Positions 27,505-36,167 of a stretch of 64,000 bases of DNA are shown piece after piece. The position numbers and the translations under genes were made by a program. The notes beneath the pieces are model-generated. The model saw only the letters and a program-made list of their open reading frames with translations, made no database searches and had not been told where the DNA came from. Numbering within the stretch: position 1 is the stretch's first letter; every line of letters begins with the position of its first letter. Source of the stretch: Catellatospora vulcania (GTDB lineage Bacteria; Actinomycetota; Actinomycetes; Mycobacteriales; Micromonosporaceae); NCBI RefSeq assembly GCF_009720385.1, contig NZ_ML769310.1, forward strand, positions 62,001 to 126,000, in the 5' to 3' direction.

Positions 27505-27978
27505 TTACCGGGCCAGGGCGGTCAGGGCTTCGTCGGAGACGCGGTAGACGGTCCAGTCGTCCATCGGCTTCGCGCCGATCGAGCGGTAGAAGTCGATCGC
27601 GCTCGTGTTCCAGTTCAGGACCCACCACTGCAGGCGGGTGTAGCCGCGTTCGCGGCAGATGCGGGCCAGTTCGCGCAGCAGGGCCTTGCCGTGGCCCTGG
27701 CCGCGCGCCGCCGGACGCACGTACAGGTCTTCCAGGTAGATGCCGTGCACGCCGTGCCAGGTCGAGAAGTTCAGGAACCACATCGCCATGCCGACCGGCT
27801 CGCCGGACTCGTCGTCGACGGCCAGGTGCGCGTACGCGGCCGGGTGCGGGCCGAACAGGGCCTCGTGCAGCTGTGCCGGCGTCGCCTTGGCCTCCTGCGG
27901 GGCCTTCTCGTACTCGGCGAGCTCGCGGATCAGGTCGATGAGCACCGGGACGTCGGCCGGCACAGCGGGGCGGATCAT
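27505..27978 (-). CDS. GNAT N-acetyltransferase (diamine/thialysine type)
   Basis: 157 residues. It resembles SSAT-like acetyltransferases: IRPAVPADVPVLIDLIRELAEYE at the N-terminus, IYLEDLYVRPAARGQGHGKALL with the acetyl-CoA loop, and WVLNWNTSAIDFYRSIGA. Such enzymes acetylate polyamines or lysine analogues. ATG 27978 lies 7 nt behind TATCGT, another likely leaderless start. It is divergent from the MOSC gene. Confidence 0.9.
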   Translation of the reverse strand: MIRPAVPADVPVLIDLIRELAEYEKAPQEAKATPAQLHEALFGPHPAAYAHLAVDDESGEPVGMAMWFLNFSTWHGVHGIYLEDLYVRPAARGQGHGKALLRELARICRERGYTRLQWWVLNWNTSAIDFYRSIGAKPMDDWTVYRVSDEALTALAR

Positions 27979-28030
27979 GGCGGGGACGATACTCGCAGCC
28001 CGTCCGGACAGGGCCCACTAGGCTGGCCCG

Positions 28031-28696
28031 ATGGGCACCGTACTCTCCGTCAACCTGGGCAAGGCCCGGCACAGCGACGCCGCCGACACCGGCGTCACCG
28101 CGATCGACAAGCATCCGGTGACCGGATCGGTCGAGCTGCGCGCACCGGGGCCGAAGCAGGGCGGGCTCGGCAGCGGCGTGGTCGGCGACGAGATCTGCGA
28201 CCGGCGCCATCACGGCGGCGACGACCAGGCGGTGTACGCGTACGCCCGGGAGGATCTCGACGGCTGGGCGGCGGAGCTGGGGCGCGACATCCCCGGCGGC
28301 ATGTTCGGCGAGAACCTGACCACGTCCGGCATCGACGTGAACGGGGCCCGCATCGGCGAGCGCTGGCAGGTCGGCGACGAGGCGGTGCTGGAGGTGTCGC
28401 TGCCGCGCATCCCGTGCCGCACGTTCGCCGACCAGATGCGCGAGCGGGGCTGGATCAAGACGTTCACGCAGCGCGCCCTGCCGGGGGCGTACCTGCGCGT
28501 GGTCGTGCCCGGCCGGGTCAAGCAAGGCGACCCGGTCACCGTCCTGCACCGCCCGGACCACGACGTGACGGTGGCGCTGACGTTCCGCGCCCTGACCCTG
28601 GAGCCCGACCTGCTGCCGAGCCTGCTGGCCGCCGACGCGCTGCCGGAGAAGGTGCGCGAGAAGGCCCGCGTGCGCGCGGCAAAGCAGGGGGACTGA
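28031..28696 (+). CDS. MOSC domain protein, YiiM type
   Basis: 221 residues. It begins GTVLSVNLGKAR as in YiiM-type proteins and contains GDEICDRRHHGGDDQAVYAY, GGMFGENLTTSG and the conserved Cys in LPRIPCRTFADQM. The C-terminal 3-alpha region follows. YiiM-like proteins are linked to molybdenum-cofactor-dependent reduction of N-hydroxylated compounds; the exact reaction here is inferred. ATG 28031 lies 6 nt behind TAGGCT (leaderless type). Confidence 0.9.
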   Translation: MGTVLSVNLGKARHSDAADTGVTAIDKHPVTGSVELRAPGPKQGGLGSGVVGDEICDRRHHGGDDQAVYAYAREDLDGWAAELGRDIPGGMFGENLTTSGIDVNGARIGERWQVGDEAVLEVSLPRIPCRTFADQMRERGWIKTFTQRALPGAYLRVVVPGRVKQGDPVTVLHRPDHDVTVALTFRALTLEPDLLPSLLAADALPEKVREKARVRAAKQGD

Positions 28697-28721
28697 CGCG
28701 CATTGCGTCGCCGACTCCCGA

Positions 28722-29525
28722 TCAGGCGTGCAGGGTGCCGTCCAGGACGGTGACGGCGCGGCCGGTCAGCTCGACGCGGTCGCCGCGCAGGGCCGTGCGG
28801 ACCAGCCCGGACCGGGCCGACGCCTGCAGCCCGACCAGCTCGTCGCGGCCCAGCCGCGCCGCCCACAGCGGCGCGAGCGCGGTGTGCGCGCTGCCGGTCA
28901 CCGGGTCCTCGGGGACGCCGACGGCCGGGCCGAAGAACCGCGACACGAAGTCGTACCCCGACGCCGGGTCGGCGGCGGCCGCCGTGACGATCACCCCGCG
29001 GGTGGCCAGTGCCGCGACCAGGCCCAGGTCCGGGCGCAGGCCGCGGACCGTCTGCTCGTCGGCGACCTCGACGAGCAGGTCGCCGAGCGCCGGTCCGGTC
29101 TCGTACGCGGCGAGCACCGGCGCGCCCAGCGCCTCGGCGACCCCGACCGGCTCGGCAGGAGTCAGCGGCGAGACCGGGAAGTCCAGGGTGATGGCCCCGT
29201 CGGCGGCGAGGGCGGCGGTCAGGATGCCGCTGCGGCTGTCGAACGCGACCCGGTCGCCGATCAACTGATCGTCGACCAGCGCGTGGGCCATGGCCAGGGT
29301 GGCGTGGCCGCACAGGTTCACCTCGCACAGCGGCGTGAACCAGCGCAGCGCCCAGTCCTGCCCGCCGCGCGGGTGCGCGAACGCGGTCTCGGCGAGGTTC
29401 ATCTCGGCGGCCACGCGCTGCATCCATGCCTCGTCCGGGAACGTGTCCGTGGCCAGCACGACGACCCCGGCCGGGTTGCCGCCGAACGGCCGGTCGGTGA
29501 ACGCGTCGATGATCCTGATCCGCAT
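28722..29525 (-). CDS. PhzF-family isomerase/epimerase
   Basis: 267 residues with the diaminopimelate-epimerase-like double fold. Motifs are IIDAFTDRPFGGNPAGVV at the N-terminus, Glu in NLAETAF, the CGHATLA loop and the C-terminal EDPVTGSAHTAL. PhzF itself isomerises dihydro-3-hydroxyanthranilate in phenazine synthesis, but most relatives have unknown roles and there are no phenazine genes here. ATG 29525 follows TAGGGT by 6 nt. It is convergent with the MOSC gene. Confidence 0.9.
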   Translation of the reverse strand: MRIRIIDAFTDRPFGGNPAGVVVLATDTFPDEAWMQRVAAEMNLAETAFAHPRGGQDWALRWFTPLCEVNLCGHATLAMAHALVDDQLIGDRVAFDSRSGILTAALAADGAITLDFPVSPLTPAEPVGVAEALGAPVLAAYETGPALGDLLVEVADEQTVRGLRPDLGLVAALATRGVIVTAAAADPASGYDFVSRFFGPAVGVPEDPVTGSAHTALAPLWAARLGRDELVGLQASARSGLVRTALRGDRVELTGRAVTVLDGTLHA

Positions 29526-29593
29526 ACCGGCACCCTAACCCGGCCGACGCCACCGGCGGGACGGCCAATCACGGGCCGGTGGACCGGGCAGGG

Positions 29594-30607
29594 TCAGGCG
29601 TCCTGCTGCCACAGCTCGATGTCGTCCAGCCCGGCCCGCAGGTGCGCCAGGTCGGGCTCGGCGCGGCCGGACCGGCGGGCGAACTCGGCGACGGCCGCGG
29701 CGAACCCGTCGTCGCTGTCGGGGATGGTCAGGTGGTGGCCGTACACGAGGTCGACGGTCAGTTCGAGATGGTCGATGCCGGCGACCTCGACGACGAGCCG
29801 GGAGACCGAGGCGCGGTGGACGTCGTGCCATGCGACGTCGAAGACCGAGCCGTCATGCTCGACGCGCACACCCCGGTCGTCGACGGCCACCGCGCGGCGC
29901 GGCGGCGGCACCGGGTCGGGGCGGGTGCCGGTGCGCAGCGGGCGGTAGTAGGAGTCGACGGCGGGCTGGCCGGTGTAGTTCGGGCCGGCCCGGTCGTCGG
30001 CCCCGGCGTATTCCAGCGGCAGGTCCAGCACGGCCGGGCCGGTGCGGGTGACGATGCGGCGGCGGGCGTCGTAGTCGACCCCGGCGTCGCGCAGCAGGCG
30101 GCGTACCAGCCGCGTCGCCGGGGTGCCGTCGGCCAGCCGGATGCTCGCCACGTCCAGGTGCGCGGCGAACATGCCGCCGGGGGACAGCCAGGTCAGCGCG
30201 CGGGCCAGCACGCCGAGCTTGTCGCCGACGTAGTGCAGCCCGTGCACGCAGGTGATCAGGTCGAACGTCCGGCCGGGCTGCCACTGCGAGACCGAGCCGG
30301 TGACCAGGGTGAGCCCGTCCACCCCGGCCGCCTGCGGGTCGAAGTGGTCGACCAGGTCGACGCCGACCAGGGCCAGGCCGTCCGGCGCCTGCCGGGCCGC
30401 CTGGGCCAGCGCCCGGCCCTGGCCGCAGCACAGGTCCAGCCACGCCGCCGAGCCGTGCTCCACCAGCTGCGGCCGGAGCCGGTCCAGTGGATGGAAGCCG
30501 AGGTCACGGGCGTAGCTGTTGACGCCGTCGAGCCCGCGCTCGCGGTTCATCGCGTTGTTCGCCACCACCGAGGACCGCTGCAGGGCCTCGTCGTCGAGAA
30601 GGCGCAT
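29594..30607 (-). CDS. Class I SAM-dependent methyltransferase
   Basis: 337 residues. Motif I reads WLDLCCGQGRALAQAA, the acidic ribose-binding residue lies in LVGVDLVDHF, and motif IV is FDLITCVHGLHYV. This is followed by a C-terminal extension of about 150 residues with no recognised motif, longer than a minimal methyltransferase. The substrate is unknown. Start ATG 30607 lies 8 nt behind CATGAT. It is divergent from the first Imm1-like membrane gene. Confidence 0.87.
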   Translation of the reverse strand: MRLLDDEALQRSSVVANNAMNRERGLDGVNSYARDLGFHPLDRLRPQLVEHGSAAWLDLCCGQGRALAQAARQAPDGLALVGVDLVDHFDPQAAGVDGLTLVTGSVSQWQPGRTFDLITCVHGLHYVGDKLGVLARALTWLSPGGMFAAHLDVASIRLADGTPATRLVRRLLRDAGVDYDARRRIVTRTGPAVLDLPLEYAGADDRAGPNYTGQPAVDSYYRPLRTGTRPDPVPPPRRAVAVDDRGVRVEHDGSVFDVAWHDVHRASVSRLVVEVAGIDHLELTVDLVYGHHLTIPDSDDGFAAAVAEFARRSGRAEPDLAHLRAGLDDIELWQQDA

Positions 30608-30710
30608 GGCCGCAGATCATGCCACGGCCGCCTGCCGGGTGGGGTCCGGTCGGGCCGCGACCGTGGCGGGCGGGCGTTACCTTCGGCGGCTGACGACGGG
30701 GAGCGTGCGG

Positions 30711-31361
30711 ATGGGTGCCAAAAGGAGCTTCGCCGTACGGCGGCCGCGGGCGGTTGCCGGCGGCATGCCCTGGGTGGCGCTGGTGCTGGGCGTCTACAGC
30801 ATTCTGCGGGTGCCGGAGGCGGTCGAGCGGGGCGGCTGGTCGATGTGGTTCCGGCTGGTGCTGGCCGTCGGCCTGCCGGTGATCGCCGTGTCCACCACGC
30901 GGGAGCTGCTCCGCAAGCGGCGCGAACACCGCGGCGCCGACTTCGTGTACTCGTCCGAGGCCGGTCGCCGCATCCGGGTGCCCGCGAGCGGCCACGGCCG
31001 CCTGGTGTGGGGCCAGGGCGGCAACACCCTCGTCGTGGGGACGGCGGAGGAGCTGCGGACCCGGCTGGACCTCGTGCATCGCGCACTCGCGGGCGCACCC
31101 GAGGTAGCCGATCTGGTGCTCGCCAACGGCGACCGGGTCAGCCTGCTGCTCGGCGGCACACACAGCCTGCTGGCGGTGGCCCCCGGCGACGGCGGCACGC
31201 CCCGAGCCGTCGCCGCCGACCCGGCAGGCCCGCACACCGTGCCCCTGCAGGGTGGGGCCGCCGGGCAGGAGACGCCGCCGGCGCCGGAGCTGCCGGTGGC
31301 GACGGCGTTCGACGCGGCCTGCCGCTACTTCACCACGGGCAGGCTGCCACCGGGACGGTGA
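30711..31361 (+). CDS. Membrane protein with Imm1-like C-terminal domain (paralogue 1)
   Basis: 216 residues. Two membrane segments (about 20-33 and 46-62) precede a soluble domain at 98-214. That domain has the pattern LVWGQGGNTL, VGTAEELRTRL, SLLLGGTHSLLAV and the end FDAACRYFTTGRLP. The order, and the final A..A...F..TG..P, recall the Imm1 immunity-protein family. The same domain ends the proteins at 34062 and 36168, which differ in membrane segments. No toxin gene is adjacent. ATG 30711 is preceded by GACGGGGAGCG, a leader shared by all three paralogues. Function is unknown; immunity or membrane sensing is only inferred. Confidence 0.72.
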   Translation: MGAKRSFAVRRPRAVAGGMPWVALVLGVYSILRVPEAVERGGWSMWFRLVLAVGLPVIAVSTTRELLRKRREHRGADFVYSSEAGRRIRVPASGHGRLVWGQGGNTLVVGTAEELRTRLDLVHRALAGAPEVADLVLANGDRVSLLLGGTHSLLAVAPGDGGTPRAVAADPAGPHTVPLQGGAAGQETPPAPELPVATAFDAACRYFTTGRLPPGR

Positions 31362-31365
31362 CGGG

Positions 31366-32241
31366 TCAGCGCCAGCGGCGCATCATCCACTTGCGCAGCA
31401 GCGGCGGCACGACCCACGAGTACACGCACAGCGCGAACCAGGCCACCGCGGCCACCGTCGCCAGCGTGGACAGCCCGAGGCTGCGCAGGCCGTAGATGAC
31501 CACGATCGCCGCGATCCACGTCTTGACCGGCCCGAATCGGGCGAACGGGCGCAGCGGCACCAGCAGCGGGTGCATCGCGATCCGCGCCTCGTACGCGGCC
31601 TGCGCGTAGTCGCGGTCGCCCGGGTCGTTCGCGACCGCCTGACGCAGCCCCGAGTATGCCGAGCGGACCTGCCCGCGGGCCGCGCTGGTCCCGCCGAGCA
31701 GGGCGTGCGCCTGCGCGTTCTCGGGGTGCGCGGCGACGAACGCGCGGCTGATCCGCTGGGCGAGCACGTCGTCGCCGCTCGCGTGGGCCAGCTGCACCCG
31801 GGTCGAGTACACCGTCGGGGAGTCCGGGTCCTGGGCCGCGGCCAGGTCGACGAGCCGGCGGGCCTTGTCGAGCTGGCCGTGCTCCAGGCACAGCCGGGTG
31901 TACACGCACAGCAGGCTGACGTCCTCCGGCGCGAGCGCGAGCCCGTCGAGCAGCGCCCGCTCGGCGGTCTCGTGCCGGCCCAGCCGGTATTCGGCCAGGC
32001 CCAGCTGGCACAGCAGGTCCGGGTCGGGGCCGCCCGCGGCGAGGCCGGACCGGGCCGCCTCGGACGCCTCGGACCAGCGTTCGAGCTGCAGCAGCGCGGC
32101 CGCGCGCAACTCGAACACGATCGCCGACACGGCTTCGGAGGCAGGCAGCGCCGCGAGCTCGCGCAGCGCCTCCTCGGGCCGGTCGGCCGACAGCAGCGCG
32201 TGCGCGCGCATCAGCGCGGGCGCGTGGGCGTTCTCGGTCAT
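31366..32241 (-). CDS. Tetratricopeptide-repeat membrane protein
   Basis: 291 residues. About six TPR-like helix pairs cover residues 5-215 (LLSADRPEEALREL, LLCQLGLAEYRLGRHETAERAL, ALLGGTSAARGQVRSAY). Two membrane segments near residues 240-275 follow, then a basic tail RKWMMRRWR. The TPR part should face the cytoplasm and bind a protein partner. ATG 32241 overlaps the stop of the upstream small membrane gene (TGATG), indicating translational coupling. It is divergent from the AAA+ ATPase, whose own N-terminus has a TPR-like unit, so a common complex is plausible. Confidence 0.85.
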   Translation of the reverse strand: MTENAHAPALMRAHALLSADRPEEALRELAALPASEAVSAIVFELRAAALLQLERWSEASEAARSGLAAGGPDPDLLCQLGLAEYRLGRHETAERALLDGLALAPEDVSLLCVYTRLCLEHGQLDKARRLVDLAAAQDPDSPTVYSTRVQLAHASGDDVLAQRISRAFVAAHPENAQAHALLGGTSAARGQVRSAYSGLRQAVANDPGDRDYAQAAYEARIAMHPLLVPLRPFARFGPVKTWIAAIVVIYGLRSLGLSTLATVAAVAWFALCVYSWVVPPLLRKWMMRRWR

Positions 32242-32672
32242 CAGTCCACCACCACGGCGATCAGGAGGTTCTCGAGGAGTCCGCAGCCGATGACGGCCGC
32301 CAGACCGGGGCCGAACAGGCTCGCCGGTTCGCCGTCGCCGTACTGGTACGCCCGGAACGCCTTCTTCTGGGTCGCGGCGATCAGTCCCCAGACGGCGAGC
32401 CCGAACAGGGTGCCCAGGGTCCGGGCCCCGACCTGCCCGCCGAGCAGGCCGGTCACCGCCAGCCGGGCGAGGATGGCGGCCAGGCCCGCCCCGGCCAGGA
32501 TCAGCTGCTGGTTGCGGCCCAGCGACAGGCGGCGCGCGTTGAGCACCCCGAGCATCGTCACGGCCAGCGGGCCGCCGAAGAACGCCGGGTAGACGAGAGA
32601 GGAGGGCCGCCACGGGCGCTCGGTGACCACCGGGCGGGCGCCGATGGTCGGCTGGAACAGGTCGTCGTTCAT
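32241..32672 (-). CDS. Small membrane protein coupled to the TPR gene
   Basis: 143 residues, about four hydrophobic segments: SLVYPAFFGGPLAVTMLGVL, LILAGAGLAAILARLAVTGL, LGTLFGLAVWGLIAATQ and GPGLAAVIGCGLLENLLIAV. Between the second pair lies a basic-aromatic stretch KKAFRAYQYGDG. I recognise no named family. ATG 32672 is chosen because the frame upstream runs into the promoter region of the divergent AAA+ gene. It is translationally coupled to the TPR protein. Confidence 0.78.
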   Translation of the reverse strand: MNDDLFQPTIGARPVVTERPWRPSSLVYPAFFGGPLAVTMLGVLNARRLSLGRNQQLILAGAGLAAILARLAVTGLLGGQVGARTLGTLFGLAVWGLIAATQKKAFRAYQYGDGEPASLFGPGLAAVIGCGLLENLLIAVVVD

Positions 32673-32693
32673 GGGGGTCCTCAGGCAGGGGCG

Positions 32694-32721
32694 TTGCCGG
32701 TTCGGGTCGGCACAGCATAAT
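32694..32721 (+). promoter_or_regulatory. Promoter of the AAA+ gene
   Basis: TTGCCG (32694-32699) and CATAAT (32716-32721) are separated by 16 bp. The ATG at 32730 is 8 nt behind the -10, so the mRNA would be leaderless or nearly so. Confidence 0.5.
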
Positions 32722-32729
32722 GGCACGCC

Positions 32730-33995
32730 ATGAGCTCCTCGCTGATCGAAAGTCTGCTCGCGGCCGTAGCTGCCCGTCCCGACGACCTGCCGCTGCGGCT
32801 GCACGTAGCCGAGCTGCTGGTATCCGCGGACCGGCCCGCGGAGGCGATCGGCCAGCTCGCGGCGGTGCTGGCCCAGCAGCCTCAGCACGAGCAGGCGCAG
32901 GCGCTGATGGCCCGCGCGCTCGGCGGACCGGCGCCCGCCGCCGCCCAGCCCGAGGCCGTGCGGTCCGAGGACGTGCAGCCCCAGGGCGCGCCGCCGGCCG
33001 CCCCGCGTGCCGATCTGGACTGGCTGGCGATGGAGGCGCAGTTCGCCGACTCGGTGCCGCTGCGCTTCGCGCCCGCCGACGACGAGCCCGAGGCCGTGAA
33101 GGGCGAGGGGGACCGGGTCTTCGACGTCGAGAGCAGCGACGTGCGCCTGGCCGACGTCGGCGGCATGGCCGACGTGAAGAAGCGCCTGGAGCTGGCGTTC
33201 CTCGCGCCGATGAAGAACCAGAAGCTGCGCGAGCTGTACGGCAAGAGCCTACGCGGCGGCCTGCTGCTCTACGGCCCGCCCGGCTGCGGCAAGACGTTCC
33301 TGGCCCGCGCGGTCGCCGGGGAGATGGGCGCGAAGTTCACCACGATCTCGCTGGTCGACGTGCTGAACATGTGGATCGGCGAGTCCGAGCGCAACCTGCA
33401 CGAGATCTTCGAGACGGCCCGCCGCAACGCCCCGTGCGTGATCTTCCTCGACGAGGTCGACGCGCTCGGGCACAAGCGCAGCCAGATGAAGTCCTCGGCG
33501 ATGCGCACGCTGGGCAACCAGCTGCTGGCCGAACTCGACGGCATGGAGGGCGCCAACGAGGGAGTGTTCGTGCTCGCCGCGACCAACGCCCCGTGGGACG
33601 TCGACCCGGCGCTGCGCCGCCCCGGCCGGCTGGACCGCACCGTGCTGGTCGCGCCGCCGGACGCCGCCGCCCGGCGCTCGATCATCGAGTACCACCTGCG
33701 GCAGCGGCCCATCGCGGGCATCGACCTGAAGAAGCTCGCCGCCTCGACGGAGCAGTTCTCCGGCGCGGACCTGGCGCACCTGTGCGAGACCGCCACCGAG
33801 TACGCCATGCACGACTCCATCACCAGCGGCGACCTGCGGATGATCGAGCAGCGCGACTTCGAGGCCGCGCTGCGCGAGGTGCGCCCGTCCACCGGTCCGT
33901 GGTTCACCACCGCCCGCAACGTGGCGATGTTCGCCAACGAGGGCGGCGCGTACGACGAACTGGTCAGCTACCTGAAGAAGCAGAAACTGCTCTGA
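32730..33995 (+). CDS. AAA+ ATPase of the Vps4/spastin-like (meiotic) type with TPR-like N-terminus
   Basis: 421 residues, one AAA+ module. Walker A GPPGCGKT (182-189), pore loop MWIGESE (214-220), Walker B VIFLDEVD (237-244), sensor ATN (284-286), arginine fingers RRPGRLDR (296-303) and GAD (345-347) are all intact, so it should hydrolyse ATP and thread substrates. The WxGESE pore loop and the C-terminal VRPSTGPWFTTAR resemble the katanin/spastin/Vps4 clade rather than FtsH or ClpX. Residues 15-65 form a TPR-like helical unit and 66-125 are an acidic, Pro-rich linker. It is divergent from TPR and membrane genes that are likely partners. Confidence 0.92.
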   Translation: MSSSLIESLLAAVAARPDDLPLRLHVAELLVSADRPAEAIGQLAAVLAQQPQHEQAQALMARALGGPAPAAAQPEAVRSEDVQPQGAPPAAPRADLDWLAMEAQFADSVPLRFAPADDEPEAVKGEGDRVFDVESSDVRLADVGGMADVKKRLELAFLAPMKNQKLRELYGKSLRGGLLLYGPPGCGKTFLARAVAGEMGAKFTTISLVDVLNMWIGESERNLHEIFETARRNAPCVIFLDEVDALGHKRSQMKSSAMRTLGNQLLAELDGMEGANEGVFVLAATNAPWDVDPALRRPGRLDRTVLVAPPDAAARRSIIEYHLRQRPIAGIDLKKLAASTEQFSGADLAHLCETATEYAMHDSITSGDLRMIEQRDFEAALREVRPSTGPWFTTARNVAMFANEGGAYDELVSYLKKQKLL

Positions 33996-34061
33996 CCCCC
34001 ACCGCCTGGCCCATCACCGCTACTGTCTGCGTGATCATCTTCATGACGGGGGCGTCGCTGC

Positions 34062-35012
34062 ATGGTTCGGTTGTGGTGGATCGTCGCCGTTGTGCCGGTC
34101 GCCGGGATCTTCTGCATCGGATTGCGCGGTATCGAGCTGTACGTGCCAGAGGACTGGATCGTGGCGAAGACGGTCCTCAAGCTGGCGGGCTGCGGGCTTC
34201 TCGGTGCCGCGTGTACCTACCTGCGGGTGTGGGCGGAGTGGACGGCGGCTCGGTCCGGCGATCCGCAGCGGCGGGCAGGCGCGGTCCGGCCGGATTTCCG
34301 CCTGCGGCGGCCGTACTGGCGATACGTCCTGCTGGCGTCGGCACTCCCGATGTTCATCGTGAGCGTTTTCATCGTGCACCGGCTCGTTCCCGCCGACTGG
34401 GGTTGGTTCTGGACGGATCTGCTGGAGCTGGCGCTGGCCGTGCTGACTGTGGGCGGGGCTGTGCTGGCCCTGAAACGGTCCGGGCCGCCGGTTCGTCCGC
34501 CGGCTCCTGCCACGCAGACCGCACCCGCGAGGCCGACGGGCGCCGCCCCGCGCCCATCGGACGGATCACGCCACGTCCCGTCGCCCCGGTTCGGCGCGAT
34601 GTTGGTGTGGCACGCAGGTGGCAGGCAGTGTGCGGTCCGCACCTCCGCGCGACTGCGCAGACAACTGCTGCACCTGCACCTCAGCTCGGTGCACAGCCTG
34701 CGGATCGTCGACTTCGTGCCGGCGGTCGGCGCGCGGGTCAGCGTCGCCCTGGGCGGCGAGGACAGCCTGGTGACGATCATGTCAGTCGGTGGCGACCCGC
34801 TCGTCGTGACGATGACGCCGGGCGGCCTGGCCGTCGCGCCGGTCACGCGCACGGACGACGGCATGGCGGTGTTCCCGCCGGAGTCGGCCATCAGTGTCGA
34901 GGCCGCGATCGACGTTCTCGACCGCTACTTCATCACCGGTGAACTCCCCGCCCGGAGTGTCCGGGCGTGCGAAAGGCCGATCAGGTCGGACGCGAGCGGA
35001 TCGCGGTCCTGA
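34062..35012 (+). CDS. Membrane protein with Imm1-like C-terminal domain (paralogue 2)
   Basis: 316 residues. Four membrane segments (about 5-22, 36-54, 88-106, 116-137), a Pro/Ala linker, then the domain at 181-298: LVWHAGGRQCAVRTSARLRR, VSVALGGEDSLVTI, a PPESAISVEAAIDVLDRYF segment and the ending ITGELP. It shares with paralogues 1 and 3 the W..G........T...L start and F/Y..TG.LP end. It starts 66 bp after the AAA+ stop and has its own TACTGT hexamer and a GACGGGGGCG leader. The role is unknown. Confidence 0.72.
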   Translation: MVRLWWIVAVVPVAGIFCIGLRGIELYVPEDWIVAKTVLKLAGCGLLGAACTYLRVWAEWTAARSGDPQRRAGAVRPDFRLRRPYWRYVLLASALPMFIVSVFIVHRLVPADWGWFWTDLLELALAVLTVGGAVLALKRSGPPVRPPAPATQTAPARPTGAAPRPSDGSRHVPSPRFGAMLVWHAGGRQCAVRTSARLRRQLLHLHLSSVHSLRIVDFVPAVGARVSVALGGEDSLVTIMSVGGDPLVVTMTPGGLAVAPVTRTDDGMAVFPPESAISVEAAIDVLDRYFITGELPARSVRACERPIRSDASGSRS

Positions 35013-35032
35013 GCTGTGGGCGGGGCGGACGG

Positions 35033-35443
35033 TCAGGCCCCCGCGAGGGCGGCGGCGATCGCAACGGTGTGCTGGTATTCCCGCCACCCGCAGATACGGC
35101 CGTCCCGGGTGTGCAGCACGCCGATGAACGGTGCCGACGCCTTCGCGCCGGTGGTGGTGACGGTGCCGCCGAGTTCGTACTCGACGACGATGACGTCCGG
35201 GTCGGCGGTCTCGTGGGCGGCGGTGACCAGGCACCGGTCGAACCGCACCGGCAGCGCGGCCCGCCCGGCCTGGGCGAACGCGACGAACGCGGCCCGGCCC
35301 TCGATGCGGTTCGGGTGGCCGGGCGCGGCGAACGGCATCTCCACCACGAGGTCCTCGGTGAACAGGTCCGGGTCGAGGGTGGGCTGGTCGGACAGGAACC
35401 ACTGCTGCCGCAGCCGGGCGAACGCTTCGCGGGGCGTGGACAT
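35033..35443 (-). CDS. SnoaL/NTF2-like protein
   Basis: 136 residues. An NTF2-like cone fold is suggested by PREAFARLRQQWFLSDQPTL, DLFTEDLVVEMPFAAPGHPNRIEG and IGVLHTRDGRICGWREYQ, the pattern of SnoaL-type polyketide cyclases and ketosteroid-isomerase relatives. ATG 35443 has a strong GGAGGTG ribosome-binding site. It is divergent from the TetR gene, with two copies of a TetR-type operator between them, so TetR very probably controls it. The substrate is unknown. Confidence 0.85.
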   Translation of the reverse strand: MSTPREAFARLRQQWFLSDQPTLDPDLFTEDLVVEMPFAAPGHPNRIEGRAAFVAFAQAGRAALPVRFDRCLVTAAHETADPDVIVVEYELGGTVTTTGAKASAPFIGVLHTRDGRICGWREYQHTVAIAAALAGA

Positions 35444-35462
35444 GGGACACCTCCAGCTAAGA

Positions 35463-35504
35463 TGAGCGGCGACTCGACTTCGCACGATAATGAGTGGTGA
35501 CTCA
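35463..35504. promoter_or_regulatory. Two tandem TetR-type operators
   Basis: Two related 14-mers lie 28 bp apart: TGAGCGGCGACTCG (35463-35476) and TGAGTGGTGACTCA (35491-35504). The second is a perfect inverted repeat with 5-bp arms. They sit between the divergent SnoaL-like and TetR genes and overlap the GTG codons upstream of the TetR frame, which argues for the TTG start at 35524. Confidence 0.72.
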
Positions 35505-35523
35505 CTTTTCAAGGGGAGGGCCG

Positions 35524-36084
35524 TTGCCGGCCGAGGACAAGCCGCTGCGCGCGGACGCGCTGCGCAACCGCAACCGCATCCTGGAGGCCGCCGAGCAGGT
35601 GTTCTCCGAGCGCGGACCGGCCGCGTCGACCGAGGAGGTCGCCAACCGGGCCGGGGTCGCCATCGGCACCGTCTTCCGGCACTTCCCGACCAAAGGCGAC
35701 CTGCTCCGCGAGATCATGAAGAACCTGCTGGCGCGGCTGGTGTCCGAGGTGGAGACGCTGCGGCGTGACAGTCCGCCCGGAGCGGCCCTGTTCGACTTCT
35801 TCACCGCCCTGGTCGCCCAGGCCGCCCGCCAGAAGACCGTGCTCGACCTGCTCGCCCAGGCGGGTACGGAGCTGAGCATCCCCGACGCGGTGGGCATGCT
35901 GGAGCGCTCCGTGGACGGGCTGCTGCACGCCGCGCAGGAGGCCGGCACGGTCCGCCCCGACGTACGCCTGCCCGAGGTGATGGCGCTGCTCAGCGCCGTG
36001 TGCCAGGGCGCGGTGTCCGGCGGCTGGGACGAGCGGCTCCAGACCCGCACGCTCGCGGTGGTTTTCGCCGGCTTGGCTCACTGA
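35524..36084 (+). CDS. TetR-family repressor
   Basis: 186 residues from TTG 35524. The N-terminal HTH reads RNRNRILEAAEQVFSERG, then EEVANRAGVAIGTVFRHFPTKGDLL. A helical ligand-binding domain follows. I choose TTG because AGGGGAGGG lies at the right distance and the upstream GTGs (35494, 35497) fall inside a predicted operator. It most likely represses itself and the divergent SnoaL-like gene; the ligand is unknown. Confidence 0.9.
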   Translation: MPAEDKPLRADALRNRNRILEAAEQVFSERGPAASTEEVANRAGVAIGTVFRHFPTKGDLLREIMKNLLARLVSEVETLRRDSPPGAALFDFFTALVAQAARQKTVLDLLAQAGTELSIPDAVGMLERSVDGLLHAAQEAGTVRPDVRLPEVMALLSAVCQGAVSGGWDERLQTRTLAVVFAGLAH

Positions 36085-36167
36085 CCGGGCCTGCGCCGAC
36101 CTCACCGGCTGGCGGGGCTCCGTTATGGTTCGTTCGGCCGATGATCGGCAAGACGCGGGGGCGGACG

